A stretch of 64,000 bases of DNA. Source: Membranipora membranacea. Lineage: Eukaryota; Bryozoa; Gymnolaemata; Cheilostomatida; Membraniporidae. Each line of letters begins with the position of its first letter. The first letter of the stretch is position 1. The stretch spans positions 16,416,062-16,480,061 of the forward strand of contig OU612074.1 of NCBI GenBank assembly GCA_914767715.1, read 5' to 3'. The notes beneath the pieces were generated by a model. That model made no database searches. It was not told the origin of the DNA and saw nothing but the letters and a program-made list of their open reading frames with translations. Of this stretch, positions 40,401 to 44,893 are shown one piece after another. The translations under genes and the position numbers were made by a program.

Positions 40401-42367
40401 AACGACAGGCAATTTCACACACTGTTGGTTGAGTCATCCACGAGGCATTTTCATGGCGGACGGCAGCGTCTATGTTACAACCACCAGTAAGAGATCAACA
40501 GATATCATGACCTTTACCCTACCACTGACAGCGACAAGTGAGTTTTCGAGCTTTAATCAGCACATATTGAGAGTCTTTGATGTTTGGTGGAAATAAGCAT
40601 TCATTTTCCAAAATATCAGCCTAGAACACTAACTCCAATTATCTTGTCAGCTGGTTTTGCTATTTTTACCCAAAAATCAACAAAGCTTGTCATGAGTTGC
40701 TCATTTCCATCCTAGATCCATTAACTCCCGAATCACCAGAAACAGTCACCACAACTACACCAGATCCATCAACTCCCGAATCACCAGAAGCAGTCACCAC
40801 AACTACACCAGATCCATCAACTCCCGAATCACCAGAAGCAGTCACCACAACTACACCAGATCCATCAACTCTAGAGTAAGTTTTATTGGGGATGTAGCAG
40901 CGATTACTTCGTATTTGATACCTGAATGAGTAAATACTGCATCAGTTTGAAAAATCATAGTGTTGGGGCGATTTAATGTTTGCCAGCTAGCTGATGTTGG
41001 AGTAAATGGTTGCCATAGCATGTAGATGAACACCGTTATTTACTGCACAGCAACAGATATCCCTACCTTAATGGATAAATCTGAGTCATTGATGAGAGAA
41101 GTATCGAATTGGTATTCAAACAATCTCCTTCAACTCAACTTATCCAAAACTCAATACTGTATTTTCTCAAATAGGAAAGTAGAAGATTTTTACCAAATCC
41201 AAATAAACAATTTGAAAATAGAATCCAAGCATTCACTCAATCTTCTTGGAGTTATTCTTGATTCAGAACTTAGTTTAACCCCTCAGGCGAATGCCACCGC
41301 CTCTAAAGCAAACAAAATGGTCTACTTATTATCAAAACTAAAAAAATACATGACAGTAGAAAACTCATTGAAGACTTACAAATCACTGATCAGACCTATA
41401 GTAGAATACTGCTCATCATTGTACCTTGATGGTTTAGCCAAAAATTCAGATACATTAGAAAAAGTACAAAATAAAGCAATCAGAATCATATCTTCAGCCC
41501 CCAAACAATTTTCTGTCACATCTGGCCGCTTGCTCCTAAATTTACATACTCTCCACAGTAGAAGGAATTTTCCTTTTTCACAATTTTGTCAAATCGAGGG
41601 TCCATAAAGGCCGTGCATCCAAGCACATACTTCATCTCGTTAGCAAATCAAACAGACATACACGATCACTTCGTAGCAACTGTCAATAATCAAACCCTCA
41701 ATTAGATCAAACCTAGGCAAATCAGCCTTTTGAAATATTTTTCATACATTTGTAACTAAATCAACCAAGCCTCATGAATCATTATCATTTAATCCTACCT
41801 AATGTTGTTAGCTTGTATTTTTGTTTGCCACTCTCTGTTTCTTCTTTTCTTTTTTCATCTTATTCATGCAATTTATGATACCATGCTTTCATTATCCTAC
41901 ACACTATATAGTATGTAACACCCTACCACTTATATCTTTTTATTCAAGTCATTTTTTGTATCTATGTTAATGTGTATGAGGTCAACAAGTTATTTTTAAT
42001 TTGCTTTAATTATAAACTTTTAGAAAACCTCAATAAATAAATAAATAAATGTATTACTGGAATAACATCACTTCTCTATGATGGCACAGTGAATGGCAAC
42101 CCGTATACTGTTGCTCGCCCCTCACTCTTGTGACTGTTTTATTTCCTTAGAGCACGCAGCTAGACGTAATAATATGTTTGTTCAGCTGCAAAGCCATGGA
42201 GAGGCTGCCCAATAAACCATTATCATTATTGTCGTTTATTTTAAGTTTTATGTGTTGCAACCTTGTATTTTTCTGTAATTTCAGAGAATATGTTACAGAG
42301 ATAAAAAACTTGATCAAGATTGACGTCAGTATTGAACTGCAATCTTTCAACTTTAAAGGACTCCAAG
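1277..42367 (+). CDS. Large modular extracellular-type gene (17 exons traced, both ends missing)
   Basis: Exons traced by splice sites, open frame and phase: 1277-1416, 1988-2015, 27041-27219, 27469-27790, 31375-31514, 32240-32344, 32716-32883, 33876-34021, 34868-35015, 36007-36205, 36602-37521, 37703-37909, 38618-38651, 38824-38991, 39597-40537, 40716-40875 and 42285-42367. A duplicate of the fourth exon lies at 30398-30575. Every junction is phase-compatible. The predicted product has repeated small modules, Thr/Pro-rich linkers and two paralogous ~310-residue propeller-like exons with many N-glycosylation sequons. I infer a secreted or cell-surface protein. No signal peptide, transmembrane segment, start or stop codon was found, so both ends lie outside the traced part. 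It could also be two or more tandem genes of one family. I do not recognise the whole protein. Retrotransposons occupy two of its introns. Confidence 0.65.
1988..2015 (+). CDS. Modular gene exon 2 (28-nt microexon)
   Basis: The sequence CATTTCAG precedes it and GTAGGT follows. It takes phase 1 from exon 1 and ends in phase 2 (AG), giving TESSITDA then Arg. The next exon that fits the phase (A|GAATAT) is at 27041, beyond the Gypsy element. A comparable 34-nt exon sits at 38618. A microexon this short is supported mainly by phase fit and splice sites. Confidence 0.5.
2105..2127. repeat. (GA)n microsatellite
   Basis: A short GA dinucleotide run lies in the intron after the microexon. Confidence 0.8.
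2200..3045. repeat. Interspersed repeat, fullest copy (copy B)
   Basis: Bases 2486-2894 match 1-412. The flanks extend the family: 2250-2340 (TATTTGATACCTGAAC) matches 40908-40975, and 2900-3040 (GTACTGTTGCTCGC, CTCTTGTGACTGTTT) matches 42050-42230. The 40.9-42.2 kb copy is the same repeat split by a LINE. No protein is encoded, so I call it a non-coding interspersed repeat of unknown class. Confidence 0.65.
3126..3219. repeat. Imperfect ~40-bp inverted repeat
   Basis: ATTCGGAGTTG near 3159 is answered by CAACTCCGAAT near 3183, and the pairing extends outward imperfectly (CAATTTCGAT versus ATCAAAATTG). It looks like a small foldback or MITE relic. Confidence 0.55.
3546..3791 (+). repeat. 5' LTR of the Gypsy element
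   Basis: It is identical by eye to 24011-24256. Boundaries were set by the shared AGTTA target duplication outside both LTRs; the ends are TATAG and ATCAT. A one- or two-base shift of the boundary is possible because the flanks resemble the LTR start. Confidence 0.85.
3795..3810 (+). other. Candidate primer-binding site
   Basis: TGGTGGAGCTGCTCTC starts three bases after the 5' LTR. TGG complements the CCA end of a tRNA, as usual for minus-strand priming. I cannot name the tRNA. Confidence 0.5.
3860..4630 (+). pseudogene. gag: Gypsy gag, N-terminally truncated, with two zinc knuckles
   Basis: The frame is open from 3860 but has no suitable ATG until 4112. Residues encoded upstream of 4112 (for example TVPLLLTSGAYSYY and RYGSDTEDRQWEAV) are typical of the gag capsid region, so the start of gag has been lost, probably by deletion between the leader and 3860. 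The C-terminal part has a Gly/Arg-rich stretch and two zinc knuckles: CPRCGKSHMSNAC (C-x2-C-x3-H-x4-C) and CRGCGRIGHFQSRC (C-x2-C-x4-H-x4-C). The product would be the structural and nucleic-acid-binding protein of the particle. It ends with TAG at 4628-4630, and the pol frame continues directly after it. Confidence 0.85.
4628..4636 (+). promoter_or_regulatory. Candidate stop-codon readthrough signal between gag and pol (TAG CAA TCA)
   Basis: The gag stop is TAG followed by CAATCA, which fits the type I readthrough consensus UAG-CAR-YYA known from tobacco mosaic virus. The reading frame after the stop is the same as gag and stays open into the protease and RT. This layout implies that Gag-Pol is made by suppression of one UAG. 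Readthrough itself is an inference. Confidence 0.6.
4631..7282 (+). pseudogene. pol: Gypsy pol part 1: protease, reverse transcriptase, RNase H
   Basis: In frame with gag after the TAG. The aspartic protease has the LLDTGAQAS active-site motif near 4720. RT runs from about 5560, with the palm motif LAFIDDIIVFS near 6085. RNase H has YTDASDTAIGY near 6530, then the H-rich and LTDH motifs. The linker after RNase H leads to integrase, but the frame ends at 7280 (TAA), while integrase continues in another frame from just upstream of 7276. A one-base indel in the AT-rich stretch near 7255-7275 explains this. The protein would process the polyprotein and copy the RNA into DNA. This copy cannot make an intact polyprotein. 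Confidence 0.9.
7270..8278 (+). pseudogene. pol: Gypsy pol part 2: integrase, frameshifted and cut at its C-terminus
   Basis: The zinc-binding HHCC motif is present (H and H around YHGSHMAGH, then CEICQ). The DDE core shows D in HMDFLGPIKD, D in IVTDKAQNF and E in NSACERMNS. The GPY module begins (KRWLGPY, about 8236-8256), and then the sequence leaves the family pattern near 8275. The continuation pattern (NCTYTLRRCSD) is found at about 22,495. The frame also reaches a stop at 8281-8283. Integrase inserts the cDNA into the genome. Here it is separated from RT by a frameshift and from its tail by the large insertion. Confidence 0.88.
8338..10025 (+). repeat. Tandem array of ~350-bp units (four units and a partial fifth)
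   Basis: Units begin near 8338, 8915, 9250, 9599 and 9949. Shared landmarks are CTTCTTTTGTAGCTGGCATA, GAGCTACAGACCTCAGATTT, GCCGGCAGCAGGGCAGCAAT and CTCAGAAGATGAGCAATCCA. Spacing is 349-350 bp between the last three starts. The first two units are about 575 bp apart because a SINE-like segment (8680-8915) lies between them. No protein is encoded. Confidence 0.88.
8803..8875 (+). repeat. tRNA-derived SINE head
   Basis: It has an A-box-like TAGCTCAGTGG and a B-box-like GGTTGGAATTG with near-tRNA spacing, but no acceptor stem pairs and the sequence runs on without a terminator. It lies inside the tandem array, so it was probably inserted there. Confidence 0.5.
10026..11056. other. Non-coding stretch with one SINE head
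   Basis: Apart from the tRNA-like segment at 10628-10710 and a GC-richer patch near 10860-10945 (CGCCTACGGCGTG, GATCGGGC...GCCCGATC), I see no gene here. Confidence 0.5.
10628..10710 (+). repeat. tRNA-derived SINE head
   Basis: It has TTAGCTCAGTGTGTAGAGCG (A box) and GGGTTCGAATCCC (B box). The acceptor arms do not pair and the anticodon arm is over-long, so a working tRNA gene is unlikely. Confidence 0.55.
11928..11979. repeat. 22-bp hairpin with 8-nt loop
   Basis: CAAGAGCTGAGCCCGATACA plus AC at 11928-11949 pairs with 11958-11979, with one mismatch and an 8-base loop (ATACAGTG). Pairing does not extend beyond the arms. Confidence 0.8.
13677..14242. mobile_element. Mutator-like foldback element with 9-bp target duplication
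   Basis: The direct repeat GGTCTGTTT lies at 13677-13685 and 14234-14242. Between them is a 548-bp element whose ends are inverted repeats of ~60 bp: GGTAACTGTAAATTGCTGAA, then GGCTGAACGGACTGAACAGC at the left, mirrored at 14182-14232. The interior is non-coding. A 9-bp duplication with long inverted ends fits a non-autonomous Mutator-like (MULE/foldback) element. A G-run lies at 13997-14006. Confidence 0.8.
14414..18677. other. Non-coding stretch with homopolymer runs
   Basis: I see no supported gene. It contains a G-run near 16491-16506, a C-run near 17090-17102 and AT-rich sequence. The short ORFs have neither homology that I recognise nor splice context. Confidence 0.5.
18678..18790. repeat. 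Interspersed repeat related to segments at 20.0 kb and 25.4 kb
   Basis: AAATTACAAATAACACAACA recurs near 20031. CACAATCTGATCGCTCACCA and GTGAGTGAGCAATACCT match the reverse complement of 25436-25487. The block ends just before a long palindrome. Confidence 0.6.
18825..18895. repeat. Perfect 35-bp palindrome with 1-nt spacer
   Basis: The arm at 18825-18859 (AGTCTACTCATTCTTCACGA then CTGAGTAGTAGAGTA) is exactly complementary to 18861-18895. A diverged relative of this sequence and its left flank (CTAACAGTTACTAGCTAGAC) occurs at about 21990-22070. Confidence 0.92.
18900..22440. other. Non-coding stretch inside the inserted block
   Basis: It holds the hairpin at 19.5 kb, a repeat segment near 20002-20060 and the diverged palindrome relative at 21.99-22.07 kb. 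No gene is supported. The open frame from 22386 upstream of about 22485 is not recognisable as Gypsy sequence. Confidence 0.5.
19490..19570. repeat. Hairpin flanked by C-run and G-run
   Basis: TTCACCTGCAATCTACCTTA with TCAA at 19492-19516 pairs with TTGATAAGGTAGAT-AGCAGGTGAA at 19542-19565, and the inner AATTAG/CTAATT also pairs. A C-run (19476-19489) faces GGGAGGGAGGGAGG on the other side, extending the complementarity. Confidence 0.8.
22486..22922 (+). pseudogene. pol: Gypsy pol part 3: end of integrase and chromodomain
   Basis: The frame gives SNCTYTLRRCSDLKLVKGR, the standard sequence that follows the GPY motif of Ty3/Gypsy integrases, then a Pro/Thr-rich linker. A chromodomain near 22,740-22,890 shows YIVECLL, YFKVKWKGY and TWEPAENI. 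The stop is at 22920-22922. The chromodomain directs integration by binding chromatin marks, and it defines a chromovirus-type element. The open frame begins at 22386, but its first ~33 codons do not look like integrase and probably belong to the inserted block. Confidence 0.85.
22923..24010 (+). other. Gypsy 3' untranslated region with A-rich tract and 65-bp duplication
   Basis: An A-rich stretch (22922-22962) follows the pol stop. A 65-bp unit beginning TATCAACAGCCAACCATGTA is present twice, at 23322-23386 and 23395-23459 (period 73). The polypurine tract AAGAAAGAAGGGGCAAA lies at 23994-24010. Open frames at 23.54-23.95 kb on both strands have no family I recognise. Confidence 0.7.
24011..24256 (+). 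repeat. 3' LTR of the Gypsy element
   Basis: It reads identical to 3546-3791, is preceded by a polypurine tract and is followed by AGTTA, the target duplication. Confidence 0.88.
25247..25514. mobile_element. MITE-like element with GGGG...CCCC inverted ends
   Basis: The left end GGGGCGTCTCTCAATTAGAA is mirrored by TTCTAATTGAAATATCACCCC at the right end, imperfectly. The interior has two copies of TTATCACTCACTTGGTGTT and the palindrome CGCTCACTCACTGAGTGAGC. No target duplication is obvious. Confidence 0.5.
25515..27040. other. AT-rich intron sequence
   Basis: No gene is supported. Strongly AT-rich sequence occupies 26040-26420. A short hairpin (CATAGACATAG...CTATGTCTATG) lies at 26634-26661. 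Confidence 0.5.
27041..27219 (+). CDS. Modular gene exon 3 (REYITGLKDLIKIEV module)
   Basis: The acceptor TTTATTTCAG precedes it and the donor GTAAGG follows. The single leading base completes Arg with the AG of exon 2. It encodes EYITGLKDLIKIEVGISG, then IWVALSVEDGTNKLVKVTI, which reads like beta strands of a propeller blade. The exon at 42285-42367 is a shorter paralogue (EYVTEIKNLIKIDVSI). The phase is 2 in and 1 out. Confidence 0.65.
27469..27790 (+). CDS. Modular gene exon 4 (Thr/Pro-rich linker ending NAEFGSR)
   Basis: It is open for 106 codons between TTTTAAG and the donor GTGGGA. The first half is Thr/Pro/Ser-rich (TSTLTSPLTPSATQPPLSVT), as in mucin-like stalks. The last part encodes VKRQIDNSKDGMGEDYSTSS, then NAEFGSR, which is duplicated in the exon at 30398-30575. 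Phase 1 in and 2 out. An internal stretch (QFMCIMLQIC) is unusual for such a linker, so a small intron inside is possible. Confidence 0.55.
27850..30357 (-). mobile_element. LINE retrotransposon, 5'-truncated
   Basis: A non-LTR element lies antisense to the modular gene. The coding part is intact for nearly 800 codons, but the endonuclease is cut to its last part. The sequence leaves LINE homology near 30357. The 3' part is short, ending near 27850-27925 without a clear A tail. A ~78-bp piece of the same element lies in inverse orientation at 30961-31040. Confidence 0.85.
27925..30324 (-). CDS. LINE ORF: endonuclease C-terminus plus reverse transcriptase
   Basis: The 799-residue frame starts within the endonuclease, whose last motifs are visible (QIDHVLIN, and DVSTDHSLVI with the catalytic SDH-like triad as TDH). 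RT blocks follow: KAPGVDNIPAEF, DFSKAFDSLHR, TGVRQGCVISPFLF and the catalytic LAYADDIALFA. A C-terminal region has CETWKLTK and GKRLPGRPKETWRR. The RT would copy its RNA at a nicked target. The long unbroken frame suggests a fairly young copy. The clade is uncertain; features resemble RTE/Nimb-type elements, but this is not firm. Confidence 0.88.
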   Translation of the reverse strand: MPNSCMMLLTPNYSAVFTWTSPTGHQNQIDHVLINMKWRSSMSDVRVMRSADVSTDHSLVITKINLKLSCAKSVSTRSNPAWNRAKLKLSDVKDEFSIEIENGFQVLLNQADDKQIEELWTDIKDTYDDTAASVLGKVKRRSPAKWMSENTWNLIGSRQELHCKIVSTKSERIKATFGQQYRLLNKRIKQQVKADKEDYYESIAQCAQDAADKGNMKAVYDITRELSSEARREVASLKQKDGSMVTEQEKIAEIWTDHFRAVLNQEEPTVNLHIPEPQNTLDIFEDPPMYSEVFEIIGSLKRGKAPGVDNIPAEFLQCNTETIACVLHILFGKIWSEEHIPDDWRRGLIIKLPKKGNLAYPNNWRGITLLPVISKIFLKIIHLRIATVFEEQKILDDEQAGFRAGKSCTDHIFTLRNILEQCQEWRFPLYVNFIDFSKAFDSLHRDTLWKILVYYGIPTKLISLIRIFYDNYKCSVKQQGAEAWFDVKTGVRQGCVISPFLFIIATDFIMKQISAQHRSGLRWNFTTKLNYLAYADDIALFATTWRGMQDYTEQLSETAKAIGLRINKEKTKVLKAGVHTAASSSIKVDGVELQYVEQFTYLGGQVDKGGGSDGDVTERIRKATVSFYRLIKVWNSSSISNHLKIKIFKSNVISVLLYGCETWKLTKVQMEKLQVFQTKYTRRILKLRWFHKTTNKDLLEKTKQHKMEHTVESRRWRYLGHTLRGKDSSMAVSLGWAPEGKRLPGRPKETWRRVVMKRLKTVGVKTWNEAADIAKDREKWKATGKLLWEPLCVTRHSAS
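30398..30575 (+). CDS. Duplicate of modular gene exon 4 (exon 4b)
   Basis: Its end encodes REVKRQIDSIKDDMGEDYST, then NAEFGSR, nearly the same as exon 4. The acceptor would be ACAACAG (30391-30397) and the donor is GTTTGA. The phase is 1 in and 2 out, the same as exon 4, so both cannot be spliced in series without a frame break. They could be used as alternatives. Its 5' part may have been cut by the LINE ending 40 bp upstream. Confidence 0.5.
30961..31040 (+). mobile_element. Inverted LINE endonuclease fragment
   Basis: ATTCATGTATGATGCTTCTT followed by ACTCCCAATTACTC matches the reverse complement of 30279-30357, the 5' end of the large LINE. Similarity stops after GCAGTG. Confidence 0.8.
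31375..31514 (+). CDS. Modular gene exon 5 (second GPxxW module)
   Basis: This 140-nt exon lies between ATCTTCAG and GTAAGC and encodes EEQGPSNWGKAASTQLQ and VLLSDTDLQEDQ. It is a paralogue of exon 1 with the same length and phase. Joined to exon 4 or 4b it gives GSR then EEQGPSNW. Confidence 0.65.
32240..32344 (+). CDS. Modular gene exon 6 (VKRQ and Thr-rich linker)
   Basis: The acceptor TTTTTATCAG precedes it and GTATGA follows. Phase 1 in and out. It encodes AYELELGVVKRQVSDTTV, then a Thr/Glu-rich end. The VKRQ motif recalls exons 4 and 4b. Confidence 0.55.
32716..32883 (+). CDS. Modular gene exon 7
   Basis: The acceptor is TATTGTAG and the donor GTTTGT. Phase 1 in and out. It encodes LYVIDEELSFPRLISSIDTY and ENCVRLLRLNSSAHLWNST. 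The alternating hydrophobic pattern is compatible with propeller strands; one NSS and one NST sequon are present. Confidence 0.6.
32934..33015 (+). repeat. tRNA-derived SINE
   Basis: It has a box A-like TGGCTTAGTTTGTTAGAGCG and a box B GGTTCAAGTCC at tRNA-like spacing, followed by an unrelated body. It lies in the intron after exon 7 and is not a canonical tRNA fold. Confidence 0.6.
33876..34021 (+). CDS. Modular gene exon 8
   Basis: The acceptor is CATTTTCAG and the donor GTTTGT. Phase 1 in and 0 out. It encodes LCDESGFETGSSEETKLQ and VDATPVIFILCGDTEDQK. The domain is not recognised. Confidence 0.6.
34077..34231 (+). repeat. tRNA-derived SINE with A-rich tail
   Basis: CTCAATGGGTAAGGCATGGG stands where a box A would be, and GTGTTCGATTCCC is box B. 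A body follows and the segment ends in AAACAAACAAAAAACAAAC. Confidence 0.65.
34868..35015 (+). CDS. Modular gene exon 9
   Basis: The acceptor is GTTTTCAG. The chosen donor GTGAGC at 35016 gives phase 1, which matches exon 10. It encodes GGILRKDLGGESESTVCLT and DFAVDSTGDEIFILTSN. The longer open frame beyond it runs into a MITE (35031-35292), which supports ending the exon here. Confidence 0.6.
35031..35292. mobile_element. MITE with ~28-bp inverted ends, TA-flanked
   Basis: The left end TAATGGTCAAAACACACTTG followed by AAGGTTGCAACC is mirrored at 35260-35292 (GGTTGCAACCTCTCAAGCGT, then GTTTAGACCATTA). Internal copies of GGTTGCAACC lie near 35143. TA borders are consistent with a Tc1/mariner-type target. 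It starts 15 bp after the exon 9 donor. Confidence 0.75.
36007..36205 (+). CDS. Modular gene exon 10
   Basis: The acceptor is ATTATAG and the donor GTATGA. Phase 1 in and 2 out. It encodes ELYTMSGSCEFLMLLSES and DLDSDGVIALSNNNKNLVIN, then FYLADIEKAKIQA. Joined to exon 9 it continues ILTSN-F-ELYTM, a pattern typical of beta-propeller strands. Confidence 0.62.
36602..37521 (+). CDS. Modular gene exon 11: first NHL-like beta-propeller exon
   Basis: This long exon of 306 full codons lies between GCCGTCTTAG and GTGAGT. It has repeated strand motifs such as AIILDIKDANRLFLTD, FLNDRFLLLTDVSHNDIQVM and SPKGITLMNGTIYITT. These fit NHL-repeat blades (L..TD....I.V.DL, then P.GI....G.IY.T). At least five N-glycosylation sequons (NGS, NVT, NTT, NNTS, NGT) and paired Cys residues favour an extracellular location. 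It is paralogous along its whole length to 39597-40537. NHL propellers usually bind proteins or other ligands; no catalytic residue is evident. The ligand is unknown. Confidence 0.72.
37703..37909 (+). CDS. Modular gene exon 12 (Cys-containing, GC donor)
   Basis: The acceptor is GAATTCTCAG. The donor is GAAG|GCAAGT, a GC-AG intron with an otherwise ideal donor. Phase 1 in and out. It encodes PQPCGDANYSDAMCILEECV and LVLQGTGNSGSVIYSMEFQ. Four to five Cys suggest a small disulphide module. No counterpart was found after the second propeller exon. Confidence 0.6.
38618..38651 (+). CDS. Modular gene exon 13 (34-nt microexon)
   Basis: It lies between GATTTTAG and GTAGGT and encodes GEVIESTTEM. 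Phase 1 in and 2 out, the same as exon 2, which it may parallel. Its donor sequence GTAGGTT is also like that of exon 2. Confidence 0.5.
38824..38991 (+). CDS. Modular gene exon 14 (Thr-rich 16-residue repeats)
   Basis: The acceptor is AAATTTAG and the donor GTAAGT. It encodes TQSDVTTVTTTTSDSSTQD, followed by diverged copies of DPSTPESPEAVTTTTP. The 3' end and the first ~35 bases of the next intron (GTAAGTTTTATTGGGGATGT) are the same as at 40841-40910, so the exon end was duplicated with its intron. Likely an O-glycosylated linker. Confidence 0.65.
39597..40537 (+). CDS. Modular gene exon 15: second NHL-like beta-propeller exon
   Basis: It has 313 full codons between CATCCTAG and GTGAGT. It is paralogous to exon 11: LSLYMSDVWNCEITQMDMKV against the LGVYMSEVCNRCEVIQ region, AIILDIKDANRLILTD, GLNIVQQPSTGDFYI, FLNDRTLLLTDVYRSVIQVV and HPRGIFMADGSVYVTTT. 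N-glycosylation sequons are conserved (NGT, NVT, NTT, NFT). Phase 2 in and 1 out, as in exon 11. It is joined on both sides to Thr-rich linkers, giving a propeller-on-stalk layout. Function and ligand are unknown. Confidence 0.72.
40716..40875 (+). CDS. Modular gene exon 16 (three and a half 16-residue Thr repeats)
   Basis: The acceptor is CATCCTAG and the donor GTAAGT. The coding part is a 48-bp tandem repeat with unit protein DPSTPESPEAVTTTTP, nearly identical between copies. Such repeats expand easily and form O-glycosylated stalks. Phase 1 in and 2 out. Confidence 0.68.
40890..42235. repeat. Interspersed repeat, copy C, split by a LINE
   Basis: Bases 40908-41028 match 2250-2340 and 2870-2895; bases 42050-42230 match 2900-3045. 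In between is a LINE 3' fragment with an AATA tail, inserted at GTAGATGAACACC. Confidence 0.65.
41029..42052 (+). mobile_element. LINE 3' fragment with (AATA)n tail
   Basis: It is 5'-truncated inside the RT palm: the frame 41026-41607 starts with VIYCTATDIPTLMDKSE, just after where the catalytic YADD would be. It continues with NLLQLNLSKTQYCIF, LLGVILDSELSL and SLIRPIVEYCSSLYLD, the thumb region of Jockey/CR1-like LINEs. A 3' untranslated part ends in AATAAATAAATAAATG. It is a dead copy in the intron before exon 17. Confidence 0.82.
42285..42367 (+). CDS. Modular gene exon 17 (partial paralogue of exon 3)
   Basis: It lies between GTAATTTCAG and GTATAA and encodes EYVTEIKNLIKIDVSIELQ. The phase fits exon 16 (GA|A gives Glu). 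The homologous part of exon 3 is longer. No further exon was identified with confidence downstream, so the end of the gene is unknown. Confidence 0.5.
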
Positions 42368-44439
42368 GTATAATGAAGAAACTGTTGAGCCAAAGCACTA
42401 CCTAGTCTTTCATATCCTGGTGGCGAAAACTGTGGTTACGGAGTAATGTGCACTTTGTTGACATTGTATACTTTTAAATGTGAGATGATATATTCAATCA
42501 ACTGAAAAGAAAGGACCGAATCAGAAACCATGAGTCAGTAGCCTCTAGTGTCATCACTATTGTATAGAGTTGTCTTCCCTTCTTTTATGATTCGGCTAAC
42601 AAAGCAAGAAAAAGTCCGCACTTATGAAATGGTACATCTTGCAGACTATCTTTAAAAGTGAATTCTTTATTCACAGTATTTATTCAATCTCGTAAGTTGT
42701 AACTATTCATAATGGAAATAAAATGCTACAAAAGTCAACACTTTGTTCTGAAATAAGTGAATTGGCAGGAAAAAAAGGACCAGGAATTTGCTTCAGTTAG
42801 CCATTGCTCAAAGTGGATTGGCACAGGTGGCCAGGTGCAAAAAAAGGATAATCACAACCAATAGAAGTTGAGATCATAAAACTATATTACCAACACAGAT
42901 CGAAGCTTACATCATCATTATTCACAGAAACTGCCACTGGTGCACGGGTAGAGGAAGTGCGAGGCCTTCTATAATAATAATAATAAAAATAATGTCAATT
43001 TTATTATGTCATAAATGTCCTATAAGACCCAGCATGAAACAATATCGCAATGAATTGGGGGAATTTGTTTAAAATATTGTGATCGAGTAGGGCAGTTCTA
43101 TTAAAGAATTGATGATCTTTATTAAGAAAAGGTTGGCATGGGTGATTTTCATTTGAGGAGACTTGGCGTTGGCCTGAATCCCAAGCTATCCTCTCTCCTG
43201 TTCCTCATTCCTAAAGGTGTAAGAAACCAGAAAATGGATTTTTACTTCACCTGATGAAGAGAATCATCATGATAGAGGCTTCATCAATCATGTCCTCCCT
43301 ACCAAAAAGGAGCTGAGACATAGTTGCATACAAAACGTATTTATTGGAGATTTTCATAAATATGTAATATTTCTCGTTATTTACAAGCATCTATTAGATA
43401 AACCTCATCTTAATATGCCCAGGGCTACGAGCAGGATGTCCTGGTATGGTCCACTGAATATCGTAAACATAACAGAGCTTTGTATTTAATGGTCACTTAA
43501 CCTCATAACGAGTATATAACTCATCCTGGAGTGCATAAGTCTTTTTCATCCTTCATCCTCTATCCAGGAACGAAAATACTAAGCATCAGAGAGCTTTTCC
43601 AACTCTCATAATTCTTTATACGCCCAAATATTATTTCGATTATCTACTCAATGGCCGCCAAACCAACTGAACTAGAAACATCACTTTTTAATAAGATATC
43701 TAGTATAATAATGACGTCACTGCCGATACAACATGGATTTTGTGGTATCACTTTGCCACCATAGCGTAACGGAAATCAAATTTTGTCATTCCAAATCCGT
43801 GAGGGTTGGGTTGTGCTTCCGTGTTTTAAGAGGGGGAAACTCTCAAAACATGCAGCAGCTCGGCTGAATCATGGCAAATACTTATCCTTAAAAAATGTTT
43901 TACTCCTCCTAAATGACTAATTCTCCCACTTATTGGGTTTGTCCGATTTCAGTATATGGCCTCAATAAACTTGCCAGAACATTGGCTCTGCCTGTACCAG
44001 TGTCAAAAGAAAACAATGATAACAAACGTCATCAAATTTAGATTCTTTGCAGAGTAAGCTGGACGTGTTTTCAATTAGAGACTAGGTATATTTGAACTCT
44101 GACCAACAGGCATTGTGTATCATAGAACATCACAATGGAATTGACCAATCAACTGGATAGTTAAAGACTGGTATCTTTCTGCAAGGATATGTTACAGGAC
44201 CAATTATTAGTGCAAATGGAAAATTCCAAACGGGAAAATGGCTAGAGTGTGATGACATGACTGTTATATAAGGTGCCACATTATACCAACATAGCCTTGT
44301 CACGCGGCTACTGTTTTAGCTTTTGGAAACTCCGGAAACAAAACTAAGTACCCACTGTGACAAGACTCATACCAAAATTAAGAGATCATTATTTTTGTGT
44401 TATATATGACTGTCATGCATTGTGTTATATAACAATTTA
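42368..44439. other. Non-coding stretch between the modular gene and the coiled-coil cluster
   Basis: No gene is supported. An (ATA)n patch is near 42971-42992. This may include the 3' end of the modular gene, which I could not locate. Confidence 0.5.
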
Positions 44440-44646
44440 GAAATGATTGCATAGCAGGAGTGTTTTACATGGATGGTACTGTTTAGTGTCTGGTGATGAG
44501 CGTCTCCTTCTTTGTAGTGATTGTCCACTCTTTGTGTCAAGGTAATGTTGAGTTTCTCTATCTGTGCCTGGATTGCTTTAATACTCCTATTCAAAGACTG
44601 TAATTCTGTTTTGAAGCCATCCTGTTTGACTGAAGCACCAACAAGT
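44440..44646 (-). pseudogene. Coiled-coil exon of the third paralogue, truncated
   Basis: It encodes IKAIQAQIEKLNITLTQRVD and HYKEGDAHHQTLNSTIHVKH, clearly related to the exons at 51388-51915 and 46779-47172. It diverges right after VKH, losing most of the coil. Its acceptor (CCGCAG) leaves one base before the first codon, whereas the upstream exon at 44894-45141 ends in phase 1, so the two do not join in frame. I read this as a decayed copy. Confidence 0.6.
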
Positions 44647-44893
44647 CTGCGGTTTAGAAAATAACAGAAATAAATGTCCCTCATCGCAAAAAAAATATTT
44701 GAAACAGAACACAACAGAGAACGAGCACAGAAAAATCTAGGTTTAAAATGGGGTGACTAACAGACTAGGTGAAACCAGACATACAAAATAGTTGAGTTAT
44801 CACACTTCCGCAAAGAAGGGCCTGCAAGAATAAAAGAGACCAATATATTATATTCTGCTGACGGTTATGTTATGGCAAGTCAATATAACTTAC

